Of a DNA stretch of 64,000 bases, positions 33,216 through 43,639 are shown piece by piece. Source of the DNA: Pomphorhynchus laevis (Eukaryota; Acanthocephala; Palaeacanthocephala; Echinorhynchida; Pomphorhynchidae). Below the pieces are notes generated by a model that was not told where the DNA came from, did not search any database, and saw only the letters and a program-made list of their open reading frames with translations. Location: NCBI GenBank assembly GCA_012934845.2, contig WNNJ02002717.1, forward strand, positions 248,001 through 312,000, written 5' to 3'. A program made the position numbers and the translations under genes. The number at the start of each line of letters is the position of its first letter. The first letter of the stretch is position 1.

Positions 33216-33918
33216 AAAGGTTCTTAAAAAGGCACCATTTCCTCTAAAGGTTCTTGAGCATTCTGGATGCTTTCGCTACATGTCCATTTCCGATAAAATT
33301 TATTACCCTCCGGACGGTCGGAGCATGACGTTGGACACAAGATTGAAAATCATCTTGTTTCATCTTTTGCAAGTACCGTGCTTCCTTCAATAAATCTCCT
33401 AATTGTTGCACCTTCCATAATTTGATAAGTCTTTCAATTGTTTTCTTTATATAGCTTATCTTGCGAGTCTTTATGCGTTGTAATATTAACTGACATAATA
33501 CAGTCGCTCGTTTCAGAGAATTATCCGAGGTATAACTTCTTGATATATCGCATTAATTTCAAAATTGACAATGTATCTTTCTTGTTGTTGATTATTACCA
33601 CTTATACTATGCTCTCTTGCTGCTTCCCTGACCGTTTCAACGTATTCAAGAGTTCTAGGATCATGATCGTCGGCAGTATTGATTTGTTCATTTAGAACTT
33701 CTCTGTCAGCTGCAATCTTATAATCACATCTCGCACCGTGGTAATTAGACAGTATATCCAATTCATGATTTGAACAGTTAGCAGCCGTACAGTTAATACA
33801 GTTTTTCCCGCCTTCCGGCATTTGCAAGATTTACATTTTGTGTTCTGCCCATTACAACCACAACATTTCACTTTTGTTAGTATTTAAACTTTTCAATAAT
33901 GATGCTGTAAGTTGTTAT

Positions 33919-33950
33919 GTTTAGTATTATTATTAATAATAATACTAAAC
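33919..33950. repeat. 32-bp perfect palindrome
   Basis: GTTTAGTATTATTATT followed directly by its reverse complement, without a loop. It abuts the hairpin made from the SINE head. Confidence 0.97.
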
Positions 33951-33996
33951 ACGCCTCCACTATTCGGCCCCCGCGTGGCCGAATGGTGGAGGCGTG
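33950..33996. repeat. Snap-back hairpin of the SINE head
   Basis: CACGCCTCCACTATTCGGCC, 7-nt loop, GGCCGAATGGTGGAGGCGTG: 20-bp arms with one mismatch. The right arm is the start of the tRNA-derived SINE, including its box A region; the left arm is an inverted copy in front of it. Confidence 0.95.
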
Positions 33997-34150
33997 TGCA
34001 TTGCAAACTCTATGTACGGGGTTCAAACCTCGAGCATGCACTCTCTATTGACTTCTCTGTAAGCACACGTCAAAGCCACAAGATCGCGTTGTCGAAAGAC
34101 GTAGGGGCACCCGATGATGAAGCGGGATCACTCTTCATTATTATTAATAA
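33967..34150 (+). mobile_element. tRNA-derived SINE, apparently full length
   Basis: The head resembles a class II tRNA (Ser/Leu-like) with box A TGGCCGAATGG and box B GGTTCAAACC at normal spacing, the internal RNA polymerase III promoter. A body follows with GATCGCGTTGTCGAAAGACG and CACCCGATGATGAAGCGGGA, and an (ATT)n tail near 34137-34150. A truncated copy at 30216-30302 shares body and tail, which shows that this is a mobile family and not a lone tRNA gene. The (ATT)n tail resembles the tails of the local CR1/Jockey-type LINEs, possibly its partner. Confidence 0.85.
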
Positions 34151-35010
34151 TAATTATGGAAAGCTATAAGTATCGATTAACTGATTTTAACTCGCTGCTG
34201 TTAACCCCACTATTATAATTTAATAGTATATTAAATTATAATATTATATTATTTTGATACTATATTATGCTATAAATGAATTAAATATTAATTTATATTT
34301 ATTTTTAATATATTTAATATACATACAAATTATCACAACACTCGAAGTACACTGTATCTTTGAAAATGTCAAAGCATTATTAAATATGGATTCAGTTTTT
34401 GCATGTGGTTTTACTGATCACATTGCTTGACAGTAATGAGCACCCACAGTTAAGTGAAATCAAAAACGGTGAATTTTCCTTATGATATTAAGCATACGGT
34501 GAGAATAACTACTGTCCTAGCTCAACAACGCTCTAGATACTCAAATGTGCAGACGATATGCTCATCGCCATTGACGATATGCAAACAAGAAAAATGATGA
34601 TGCTTTAAACCAGCTTTATCTAATAATTTTAAACTTTTTCTTTTACGTAGAACGGAGAAATAGGGCGTCGTCATTAAGCTGAGCTGGATCTAATTTATCG
34701 TGGGAATGCGTCACTAAATGCAATTTTAGATTAACCGATATATAATGCTTACCATAATGTTCTCACTCTGGATTTGTCAGACGATAAGCACGTCTTCTTA
34801 TCTATAAAATGTTGCTATATTAGAACATAAGTCATTTCGTTAGATAGATAAATTTCGTCAACGATTGTGTAATATATGTAAAACTGCATTGCAGTATCTT
34901 GCTTGGAAATGTACAGATGCGTATTTAACGTATACAAGCAGGTATTATTGCATAACTTGTGTATTTCATTAATCTACCTGATTATTTCAAACATAATTGA
35001 ATTCTTAAAA
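34151..35010. other. No gene recognised (intron 1)
   Basis: AT-rich intronic sequence of the host gene model up to the acceptor at 35016; no coding or repeat signal. Confidence 0.45.
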
Positions 35011-35017
35011 TTTCTAG

Positions 35018-35161
35018 CAGCAAATAAACTCGCCCTCATTTCTGAGAATAAAGGCCACAACCTCATCAATAGCTGACGCTGAATCACGACAGCACGATAG
35101 CAACAAGACTGTTGATGCTAATACATCAGATCTAAATAGCCAGCAAGTTACAAATGAACAG
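35018..35161 (+). CDS. Host gene, exon 2
   Basis: A 144-nt exon of 48 codons in phase 0 at both ends. The acceptor is TTTCTAG|CAG|CAA, a tandem NAGNAG site that could add or skip one Gln; the donor is ACAG|GTAATA. The peptide starts QQINSPSFLRIKATTSSIAD and ends SDLNSQQVTNEQ; it is hydrophilic and Ser/Asn/Gln-rich, probably disordered. All three properties (open frame, both splice sites, phase match to exons 1 and 3) agree. The family is not recognised. Confidence 0.6.
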
Positions 35162-35286
35162 GTAATATATTTGCAAATAGAACCAGGTAATTGATGCTCA
35201 AAATAATATTTTTTTGCCAATATCCATGTTCAAAATTCTAGGCTAAAACTAAAAGGCATCTTTTATGGCTAGAAAATTAATAAAAT

Positions 35287-35560
35287 ATTTTTAGTAATCA
35301 TATAAGCCCGACGCGAAAGAATGACGAATGCCGTTTTGTCTTCACTATGACTCATCAGTGCCAGTTCCCTCCAACTGCTGGATGCAGAGGAGGACTAGCT
35401 AGTCCTCCTCTGCATCCAGTTCCTTCCTCAGCTGGATAAGGAGGGAACTGTTCCCTTCTCATCACTGGCACTGGATGAGGAGTGTCAGTTCCCTCCTTAG
35501 CAGTGGGAGGGAACTAGCACTGATGCCAGTTCCCAGCCAGCAGTGGGAGGAAACTGGCAA
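35287..35560. mobile_element. Foldback element, rearranged copy
   Basis: Begins TTTTTAGTAATCATATAAGC like the complete copy at 35561, runs through the shared arm to the centre GGACTAGCTAGTCC (about 35398), then diverges into repeated CAGTTCCCTCC/GGAGGGAACTG modules. It is adjacent to the complete copy, so the pair probably arose by local duplication. Confidence 0.8.
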
Positions 35561-35784
35561 TTTTTTAGTAATCATATAAGCCCGACGCGAAAGAATGACG
35601 AATGCCGTTTTGTCTTCACTATGACTCATCAGTGCCAGTTCCCTCCAAATGCTGGATGCAGAGGAGGACTAGCTAGTCCTCCTCTGCATCCAGCAGTGGG
35701 AAGGAACTGGCACTGATAAGTCATAGTGATTACAAAACGGCATTCGTCATACTTTCGCGTCGGGCTTAAATGATTACTAAAAAA
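35561..35784. mobile_element. Foldback (MITE-like) element, 112-bp arms
   Basis: Two arms of 112 bp, 35561-35672 and 35673-35784, are reverse complements with only about eight differences and no loop. Ends are TTTTTTAGTAATCATATAAG and its complement. It encodes nothing. The structure is that of a foldback or MITE-type DNA transposon; no transposase family can be named and no clear target-site duplication stands out. It lies in intron 2 of the host gene model. Confidence 0.9.
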
Positions 35785-35799
35785 TTCACGCGGAATGGT

Positions 35800-37060
35800 A
35801 TCATCATTTGAGGTAATAAAATATTCCATTATACTTTCTCGTCCACACCTGCATAAATTACTAAACCATCCTGGCAATAATTTAAATGTTTAAAAATAAC
35901 AGTAGTCATTTGCAATTATACATAAAAATCGTGAAATGAATTATAAGATGAAAATTGACCTGGATTTATTATTTGTTTTATATTAGAGAGCGTATATGTG
36001 ATCACGTAGGATTTAATATAAAAATGATTAAAATATAAAGCTTGCTAAATGTTCATTAAAACAATTAAATTCCCAACTATTGATTGGAAAGACAGACAAA
36101 AAAGATAACACTAGATAGGCAAGTTCGATGGGAATACGAGTTGTAACTTTGATTTATACTGCATAAAACCAAAACAGAACTTAGTTTATTGGTGCTAAAA
36201 TATGTCAGAGTAAAATTGCACATAAAGCAATGTTCAATAAGGAAATATATTTTTAAAGGCCATGGCTTTACCGAATGAATAAATCTATTCTGGTATTTTT
36301 ATTCAAAATGTATGAAATTGCTTCTTTAATTTTTTTAAAATTGATATATTTGCTATCAATTAAAGAATATTTAAATTAATGTAAACAAATTTTCAAATAA
36401 CACTTTGACATACACCTTTCTCGCATTTACTTAGCCTAATACACTGTGTGCTTGTCTATGTTACTTTGTAAATTAAATAAGTAAATTATGCTTAAATAAT
36501 TAAGTAGATTTTTGGATAATTTTTTTATTTTTAACTTTTTTATATAATTTATTATTTTTAACAAATTTTTGGAAATATAATGTTAATTGTATAAATGGAT
36601 ATGGAATTAATGTATCTTAACCCATTGTTATTTGTGATTCAATGATTAAGTAGCTGTAAAGTAATTATTTTAGTAACGAATTCTGAATAATTTTTTAATA
36701 ATTTATTTTATTTTTAAAATTTTTGAAACATTACGTTAATTATATTAACTTTAAAGAATTAAAATGTTATTAATACACTATTTTATGTTATTCATTAAGT
36801 AATGAATTTTTTATAACGATTTTTTAGAAAAATTATGATAATTATATCAATGGTTTTAGAGATAAAGTATTTTTCAACCTTTATTTTATGTATGCAAATT
36901 ATCACTTATTTAGTAAATGTTACATCAGCGGGATAACAAAAATTATTTCTTAATATGGACAACACATTATTATCAATAATGAAATCAATATGTCATATTT
37001 ACGATATAAATTTATATCGTTTGTTATGGCAATGATCTTTATGCTGTCTTGATGTTACTG
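35800..37060. other. No gene recognised (intron 2)
   Basis: AT-rich sequence without recognisable features. Confidence 0.45.
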
Positions 37061-37074
37061 ACAAGCCTGTCGAT

Positions 37075-37325
37075 TTACTTCTTTCTAATTTCATGTAAAT
37101 CATTTTCGATGGTTATTTATACATGTCTTGTCGAGCTTTTATCCTAACATTAATTTTACTGACAAGATTAAACATATCTTTATGTATGTCTAGATATCGA
37201 AGCATGTTCTCCTCTATAGTCTGACTAAGATCTGACAACATCCATTCTGATATCTGATCAGGGTAAATGTTGTCTATTGAAAAGTAATGTGGATCCCAAG
37301 CGAAATCTAAATAGTTAGAATTGCT
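37075..37325 (-). pseudogene. Unrecognised coding fragment
   Basis: The minus strand has about 68 open codons with ordinary protein composition: FAWDPHYFSIDNIYPDQISE, then WMLSDLSQTIEENMLRYLDI and HKDMFNLVSKINVRIKARQ, ending at a stop near 37120. It has no start codon and is flanked by AT-rich DNA. It could be a retrocopy fragment or an exon of an antisense gene. I do not recognise the family. Confidence 0.35.
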
Positions 37326-37439
37326 TTACGACTTGTTTAATATTTTATTCTCAGATTTTTATTCAGGTGATGTGAGCAGCTACCAGTTCAATATGTATTT
37401 TATCAAATTTTTGAGTTTCTTAATATTCACTGTCATTAT

Positions 37440-37990
37440 GAAGACAAGAAGGTACTAACTGAGTCTACGTATTTAATATAAATCAAAATTTAATAATTAA
37501 ATAATAAAATAAATAATTGTTATAAGATCTTTTATAATTTAAATCAAGTTAAAATAAAAAATTGAAATTTTAAATAAAAGTCATTTTTATGAATTGACTA
37601 ATAAATAACAGACGTTGTATCAGAATAAGGATTAGAAGTCATTAGGAAGAACTGCTATGCTATCAGGTTTTAGCCCTTAACTCCTCTACCCAACATAGCA
37701 GCAGGGCCAAATATGTGTTAAGGACGTATTTCCTCTGATGAAATTTGCTTATCTAGTATCTTATTTTAATACAAAGTATATTATTTATAATCCATCCATA
37801 AAAATTTTCCGCTTATGATTTCAAATTTATTTTTAATATTATTATATCGATTTATATATTTTACTATTTTCTGTTTGATTTTATATTTATAGTAACCTAG
37901 TTCATAATATGCATCTCTTAAATTAACAAAATGCTATTTACGATATTTCGGTAACTGCCATCACAACCACCGGAAATATTTTAACGATAT
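37440..37990 (-). mobile_element. PLE 3' fragment with terminal repeat
   Basis: Minus-strand copy of the repeat at 26995-27725. Shared landmarks are GGATTATAAATAATATACTT and CAAATTTCATCAGAGGAAAT at the 5' side, TTGGGTAGAGGAGTTAAGGG, then the AT-rich tract and ACGTAGACTCAGTTAG at the 3' end near 37450. The CTGCTATG/CATAGCAG inverted repeat is intact here. Confidence 0.7.
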
Positions 37991-37999
37991 TATATAAAT

Positions 38000-38800
38000 C
38001 CATTTTATTGGAATAATATGTATTAAAATTAAAACGATTATTAACTTATATCGTAATATGAATTTTATTCGAAATGTCGGACTAGGATTTTTATCAGAAA
38101 AATGACTGTTTGTTCTACTCAAAAAGCAAATTATCTTAATATTTTCCATATAATTTGTAATATTATATATACGTTTTATCCCCTATACACTTTTTACCTC
38201 ATTTTCCCAATAAAATCATCTTGTCCTCGTTACACAATTTGCTCCATGAAATTGCATTTACCCTCCTTTAAACTAATTTACCACATTGTTTCATTCGCAT
38301 TACACTTGTTTACACTTTCTATCTAGAAACCCGTTGTTATGGGGCAACATAACAACGAGTTAATTTTAATTTTTTGATTTTATTTTTAATGTGTGAAAAG
38401 GATAAAAGGAAGTTAAAGCGGATAAATGAGGAGAGGTATTTCTTCATCATTATATCCAGCTTTCTGGTATTTCTTTATCATATACAAGCATAGATTCTAG
38501 AGTATTAACGAAATTTTCGTTATTATTAATGTTTCGTCTTTTATGAAAAACATACCATACCCGATATGTCTGTAGTTTCTGTCGAATCCATAGAAAAATA
38601 AGAGCTTGCTATTTTTAATGCGTAATATTTTTTACAAGTAATTTGTAACATTTTTATATTGAATATTTTTGTAATTTTTATTAATAAAATATATTTTACT
38701 CTTCTGTTCAATCCATAATTAAAAAATATGAGCAAACAATCAATATCGTTCACTCATTAGCATTAAGAAATTAGTAATTTGTAAAATGTTACGATCATTT
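38000..38800. other. No gene recognised (intron 2)
   Basis: AT-rich; the plus-strand frame 38102-38326 is hydrophobic but unremarkable. Contains the hairpin at 38332-38357. Confidence 0.4.
38332..38357. repeat. 10-bp perfect hairpin
   Basis: CGTTGTTATG, loop GGGCAA, CATAACAACG. Confidence 0.9.
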
Positions 38801-38809
38801 ATTTATTTT

Positions 38810-38841
38810 GTATTTATTTTGTCGTTTGACAAAATAAATAC
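38810..38841. repeat. 14-bp perfect hairpin
   Basis: GTATTTATTTTGTC, loop GTTT, GACAAAATAAATAC. It lies about 45 bp before the ubiquilin retrocopy. Confidence 0.95.
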
Positions 38842-38894
38842 ACATTTAAGAAAAACGCAATAAAACAAATACTATATCCATTATATTTGTTAAT

Positions 38895-40192
38895 GAAATT
38901 CAACAAAATATTTTTGGCACTATTCAGACTGATTCACATGCAATTCAAAACCTTCTAAGTAATCATATGGCTCAAGGACTTATGAGTAATCCTGCATTGC
39001 TTAGTTCAATTGAGCTTAACAATCCACAAATGCAAAGAGTGATGGAGCAGAACCATGAGGTTTCACAATTCTTTAACAATCCGGATTTTATGCGTCAAAC
39101 AATGGAAATGATTCGTAATCCTACAACTATACAGGAAATTACGAGAAACCATGATAGAGCCCTGATTAACCTTGAGAGTTTACAGAGAATTTATCGCGAC
39201 AGAGAATTTATCGCGATTTTCAAGAACCAATGCTTAATGTGGCACATGAGCAGTTTGGCGATAACCATCTGAATACTAATTCTAGCTCATCTAGTACTGC
39301 TAGCACTAGTCAAGTAGGAACTCAAAATACAAACCCCTGCCTAACCCGGGGGTATCTCAGAATACTGCATTTCAAAATAATCGATCTGCATCCATTTTAA
39401 ATCACTTGCCATTTAATTTAGTCGATTCGTCTAGATCATATGTATCAAACCGTTTAGAGTCGCATTTGCAATCTACATCAAGCGAAAACACTACTCGGTA
39501 TTCTACGATGAACCCTCAACAATTATTAGTAGTCGCTGCTGAAAATCCTCGCATGTTAATCGACATGTTGCGGGCATCCAGTTTTAACCCAAACATGGAT
39601 AATTCTATCCGCGATCCTGGTATTCTACTTAATCTGCTGCGTACATATGAATTTATACAGGACGAAAGACAAAGAGAACAAGTACATCGTGTAATTCATG
39701 AATTTATAAGTCAGTGGCCAATACCTGAAATTCGTGCTCTATACACAAATCTTCGAGCATTGAGGACGATTGTGCAAATTCTACAAAACCTAATTCGTCT
39801 TAGGGACACATCCCCACAAGTATATTCACAGTTGATATCTTCAAATATAAACGGTTTAGTCGATAATCAAATGAATAGTCAACCTACTTCATCTAATGTG
39901 GATTTCTTTCAATCATTAAACATTAAACAAACAACTTATGCAACAACAGCATCTCAAAATTTACAAAATTCAAATCAAGATTATACTGCTTCGTTGTTTC
40001 AACCGTTAGATCGTCTTCATCCCCAGCAACATCAGCCGACAAATCAACAACCAAACTCAAGAACAACTTTTTGCATCAGAACTTGTACAAATGCAGACAG
40101 TGGGATTCCATAGCCGTGATACTAATCTTGAAGCGCTTGTTGCATCTATGGGGGACGCAAAAATGGCTGTAGAACGTAGTGAAGTCTCTTGA
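38895..40192 (+). pseudogene. Ubiquilin retrocopy, 5'-truncated
   Basis: Intron-less copy of ubiquilin, a shuttle that carries ubiquitinated clients to the proteasome. In order: IQNLLSNHMAQGLMSNPALL and NPQMQRVMEQNHEVSQFFNN with RQTMEMIRNPTTIQEI (STI1-like repeats, 38930-39170), RNHDRALINLESLQRIYRD, a second STI1-like region (NPQQLLVVAAENPRMLIDML, 39406 on), a Gln/Asn-rich linker, and a UBA domain at 40090-40192 (ELVQMQTVGFHSRDTNLEAL, then VASMGDAKMAVER). The N-terminal ubiquitin-like domain is missing. A 17-bp tandem duplication near 39187-39220 (AGAGAATTTATCGCGA twice) shifts the frame, and a second shift precedes the UBA domain. It lies in sense in intron 2 of the host gene model. Confidence 0.9.
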
Positions 40193-40479
40193 CTTTTACC
40201 CATGTTGTTGTAAATTATTAAAAATGTCAGAAGAAATTTACAATTTTATTCAAAAAGAAGCAAAAAGTTTAATTTTCTTTTATTCAAAAGAAACTTAAAC
40301 TGCTAACAATATCCCAATTGTTTGGTTCAAATGAAAACATATAATCAGCTAAATAACCAAATAGATAGATCGAAGCTGCTGCGATCAGTAAATTTAAACG
40401 AATAAAACTTTTAAAATTGGAAATACGTTAAAAGAACCAAAATTCGATACTTATGGTTATTACTTAAAGGATTCAAATA

Positions 40480-40690
40480 AATGTAATTGTAATAGAGACC
40501 GAAACCTGATAGCATATCAGTTTCTTCTGATGATATCTAATCCTTATTCTAATACATCTTATATTATTATTAGTCAATTCGTAAAAATTGATTTTTATTT
40601 TTTAATTCTAACTTTATATAAATTGTAAAATCTTTATATAATTCTTAAATTATTTATAATTATTTATAATAATATCGAAAAGAAATGCAC
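40480..40690 (+). repeat. PLE-associated 3' repeat, short copy
   Basis: Contains GAGACCGAAACCTGATAGCA, TCTAATCCTTATTCTAATAC and the following AT-rich tract of the PLE 3' repeat family; the downstream end has decayed. Confidence 0.6.
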
Positions 40691-40699
40691 ATTCTCTTA

Positions 40700-41310
40700 A
40701 ACTCTATTTTGAGCAACAGACAAAAATAAAGATGAATTCTTTCAATAAAAAATTGGTTAAGGTCAAAAATATAAAAACCAAAAGGCTTATATTAACTTTA
40801 TATATGAGCAAATGTATGTTTATATCACATATTCAATAATTCAAATTGTAGGTAAATACTTCTCTTTTCTATCAAAATTGTCAGTAAAATATGAAATATT
40901 TTAAAATTATTATATTTAAAAATATTTAAATATTATTTACATATTCAAATTATAAAATTATTTTTGAAATTTTTAAAATATAAAATATTCTTTCAAAAAT
41001 AAACGATTTAAATATACCTTTTCTATCAAAATTGTCAGTAAAATATGAAATATTTTAAAATTATTAAAATTATAATATTATTTAATTTTTATTAAAATGT
41101 TTAAATATTATTTACATATATTTTATTTTATTTTTGATTATTTTTAATTTATATAAAATAGTTTTACATTTTACATACATGATTCTTTGGTCGTATTTTC
41201 AAAGTTTATTAGTGATAAATGCTTGTTCAAAGCATTAATTGGTTACGCTGGTAGTATTAACATTTTTTATATCAAATATAAAAATTTAATTACATTTAAC
41301 GTCGATATTT
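40700..41310. other. No gene recognised (intron 2)
   Basis: AT-rich with an imperfect local duplication: TTTTCTATCAAAATTGTCAG followed by TAAAATATGAAATATTTTAA occurs at about 40865 and again at about 41020. Confidence 0.5.
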
Positions 41311-41321
41311 AATGTTTCTAG

Positions 41322-41557
41322 GCTAAGACTATTTCTGAGCATTCCAATACGAGCCATACAACCGAGAATGTAGATAATAATGGCAAATGTAAATTCGTTG
41401 ACACTAATACACGTTCTCGATCATCTCCAAGTAAGCTTAATTTCATATTTCAGCTTTCAATCGTCGCGTTTTTTAAAGACATAGACGAAGTGAAAATCCT
41501 GGATAAGAAAGGATCAACAAAATATAACCGAAAATTGAGTGAATATCCTATTGCAAG
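41322..41557 (+). CDS. Host gene, exon 3
   Basis: A 236-nt exon, phase 0 in and phase 2 out, between TTTCTAG and GTAAAT. It reads AKTISEHSNTSHTTENVDNN onward to KGSTKYNRKLSEYPIA without a stop. A 23-nt stretch near 41431-41454 has intron-like ends (GTAAGC...TTTCAG) but is far too short for an intron and is in frame, so it is kept as coding. The middle (FIFQLSIVAFFKDIDEVKIL) is the only hydrophobic part of the predicted protein; the rest is polar. Splicing to exon 4 restores an AGC Ser codon. Confidence 0.6.
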
Positions 41558-41559
41558 GT

Positions 41560-42230
41560 AAATAATTACTTTATATTTTGTATGGAATGTATTCTTGCGG
41601 TAATACACAGCTGTAGACGATTCGAATATATGCAGATATATAAAGCATATTCAATTAAACACAACATAGTGTTATGTAACATTCATTGCAGTTAGGCATG
41701 CATAACTTTTTGTATCAACTTTATTTGTAATAAAATGTTAGAAGAGATTATCGCTGCGTATATTCTTGTTTCTTTATTGGTTTGAGTTTAAGAAGCCAAA
41801 TTTTATCTGTAAGTAACCAGCAAACATAATTTGATTTTGACGATCTTAATCACGTTTGCTATTGAAGTTGGAATGCATTTAGTCAGACCTTTTGTTTTGC
41901 AAAATCGATAGTCTTATCTGAATAACTTCTGAAGTTTTGTTATGAAATCAATGACGATTGTGAATATTCTTTTAATGTTAGTATGTAATATAAATGATTT
42001 TGAAAATAATAAATCAAATGGCATATACTTTTGCCCATGGTATTTGCATATTCCGAATATACAAATGCCATAGTGTATATTAAAAAATGTTTGCATATAC
42101 TAAAAATTAATTCAATAACTAATGATTTATTAAGTAATATTATTAATTTAAAAATTCTATATATAATCGTCGTCTTTTAATAAAATGGATTTAAGTGCAT
42201 TTTAAATTAAAGTTTGAATACTGTTTTTGT
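41560..42230. other. Intron 3 of the host gene model
   Basis: 675-nt AT-rich intron; no other feature seen. Confidence 0.45.
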
Positions 42231-42232
42231 AG

Positions 42233-42392
42233 CGAGTCATCAAAGCAATTCAACGTGGAAAATGTCGGTATAGATAAGTCAAGTAGTAATTATATCCCTC
42301 ATAGTTACGACCGCAACAAGTTATCGTTGCCAACTACAATAAGCGGCAATCGAAGATCGAAGCGGATCATAAATAGAAAGCAAACAGTTACC
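42233..42392 (+). CDS. Host gene, exon 4
   Basis: 160-nt exon, phase 2 in and phase 0 out, bordered by TTTTTGTAG and GTATGT. It encodes ESSKQFNVENVGIDKSSSNY and ends NRRSKRIINRKQTVT, a basic Arg/Lys cluster that could act as a nuclear localisation signal (inference). Phases match both neighbours exactly. Confidence 0.62.
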
Positions 42393-42924
42393 GTATGTAA
42401 AAACGTTTTCATATTTCAACATGCTATTATACTTTGCACAATATTGCTTAAACTTTATCTTAAATTTCCTAAGCTAGATTGTATATTGTAGATTCGTTTA
42501 AATTAAAAAAACCAAAAGCCTTTTTATAATAAAATATGAATATAAATATTTTTTTAAATTTAAATAGAAAATATAAATAAATGATAATAACTAAGATCGT
42601 AATAATATAAATGAAATAATATCAATGTTGAATAAATTTCGCTAGAGAATTAAAAGGATTTTAAACATCATTCAAAAGAATTTTAAAAAATATAATATAT
42701 GCATACAAATATTTTTATGATATATTCAATTTACTTCAAGTTGCTGTTGTAAGCAATAAGCTGTTTGGAAATTACTGTGGATTTTGACTGTACAGCAAAA
42801 TGTTTTCAATGGTTGAATTTTATATCCACATATAATATTATATTCACATGTTTGGAATGCAAACACCGCCTTATATGGCTCCTGCATATTTTGGAACTCT
42901 TAACATTTTCATTTTCACTTATAG

Positions 42925-43495
42925 AAATCGCACGAACAGCCCGATTACATTGGTTTCAAGTTCCAAACAGATGAAGAAATTTTGAATTACATATTAACAG
43001 ACGAAAACAAGCAGAAATTTCAGCCAACGCAACAGTCTAAGCTTGGTCAACAAATGACCGTTTCGCCATCATCTCGTCCTTCTACAAAATCACAGCAAAC
43101 GCGACATAAGCATAAGCAACCATCAGTTAATCGCCAAAAATCAAATGAACTATCGTCACACAATTGCAGCAATAATGGTGAGTTAACTAAGAATCGGCAA
43201 TCGTTAAGCACACCAGTGGCTTTCAGCAGCAGTAGTGGCAGCATAGATAGTTGTGATGGTCAACAAGGCAGTGATGACAAAATTGAAAATACGGACAAAA
43301 ACATTAATCTGCACCATACATACGCTATTATAGAAGTGCCGATGAATTCGAAGACATCATATCAGACCTGTATTAAAGAGAGACCCACAGTTGCTGTTGA
43401 CAACGCAAATAATCAGAGTAAATCCAGCTCCACAAAATCAATAAACATCGGTTCCAATTCAATTCCAGCTGCTTGTTTAAACTTATTTGATCAAG
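42925..43495 (+). CDS. Host gene, exon 5
   Basis: The longest exon, 571 nt, phase 0 in (acceptor ACTTATAG) and phase 1 out (donor G|GTAGAT). It starts KSHEQPDYIGFKFQTDEEIL and then NYILTDENKQKFQP, an acidic, probably folded or helical segment, and continues as a long Ser/Asn/Gln/Lys-rich, presumably disordered region (SPSSRPSTKSQQTRHKHKQP, FSSSSGSIDSCDGQQ). An alternative donor 11 bases on (AA|GTAATC) would give a phase that no frame of exon 6 can accept, which favours the GTAGAT donor. The family is not recognised. Confidence 0.65.
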
Positions 43496-43639
43496 GTAGA
43501 TGCAAGTAATCTTTTAATTTTTGTTTATCCAACGCCAAGATTTTTGTATTTGTAAATAAAAAGGGTATGACTAATTTTCTCAATCTGAGAAAATTATGAT
43601 TTTGAAAAACGTTAGTATCGTGTTAATATTATTAGCATT

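Larger units (their letters stand above)
29215..33900 (-). mobile_element. LINE-like retrotransposon with PD-(D/E)XK-type nuclease, interrupted
   Basis: Minus strand, 5' to 3'. 33875-33790: Cys-rich VKCCGCNGQNTKCKSCKC, a probable zinc-binding N-terminus. 33158-32748: AGPSGVDSEGWR and SRLIPLIKNPEVRPFGIG, the start of the RT. 32568-31981: EGFTQGDPLLMAAF and CWYADDAACVGK (catalytic YADD), then GYNVNPEK and KYLGSYIG. A CR1/Jockey-type LINE and a SINE interrupt it between about 31905 and 30190. It resumes with FGINEPS, ASAWLTS (30060-29820) and GLNYIRHN. The last part (29813-29221) has DICCIWLYGNIWGQFYMDVC and VGEIGPVAN, resembling a PD-(D/E)XK nuclease whose first Asp lies in the PDI-like position. 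Several stops and frame changes show that it is dead. The plus-strand element at 44955-46500 is the same family. The nuclease assignment is by motif shape only. Confidence 0.7.

Noticed and set aside
33967-34045. Functional tRNA-Ser/Leu gene
   Set aside because: Boxes A and B are present, but the sequence runs into a SINE body shared with another locus, and the 5' end is distorted by the inverted copy.
41431-41454. A mini-intron inside host exon 3
   Set aside because: 23-24 nt is too short for a spliceosomal intron, and its removal would put the next codons into a stop.
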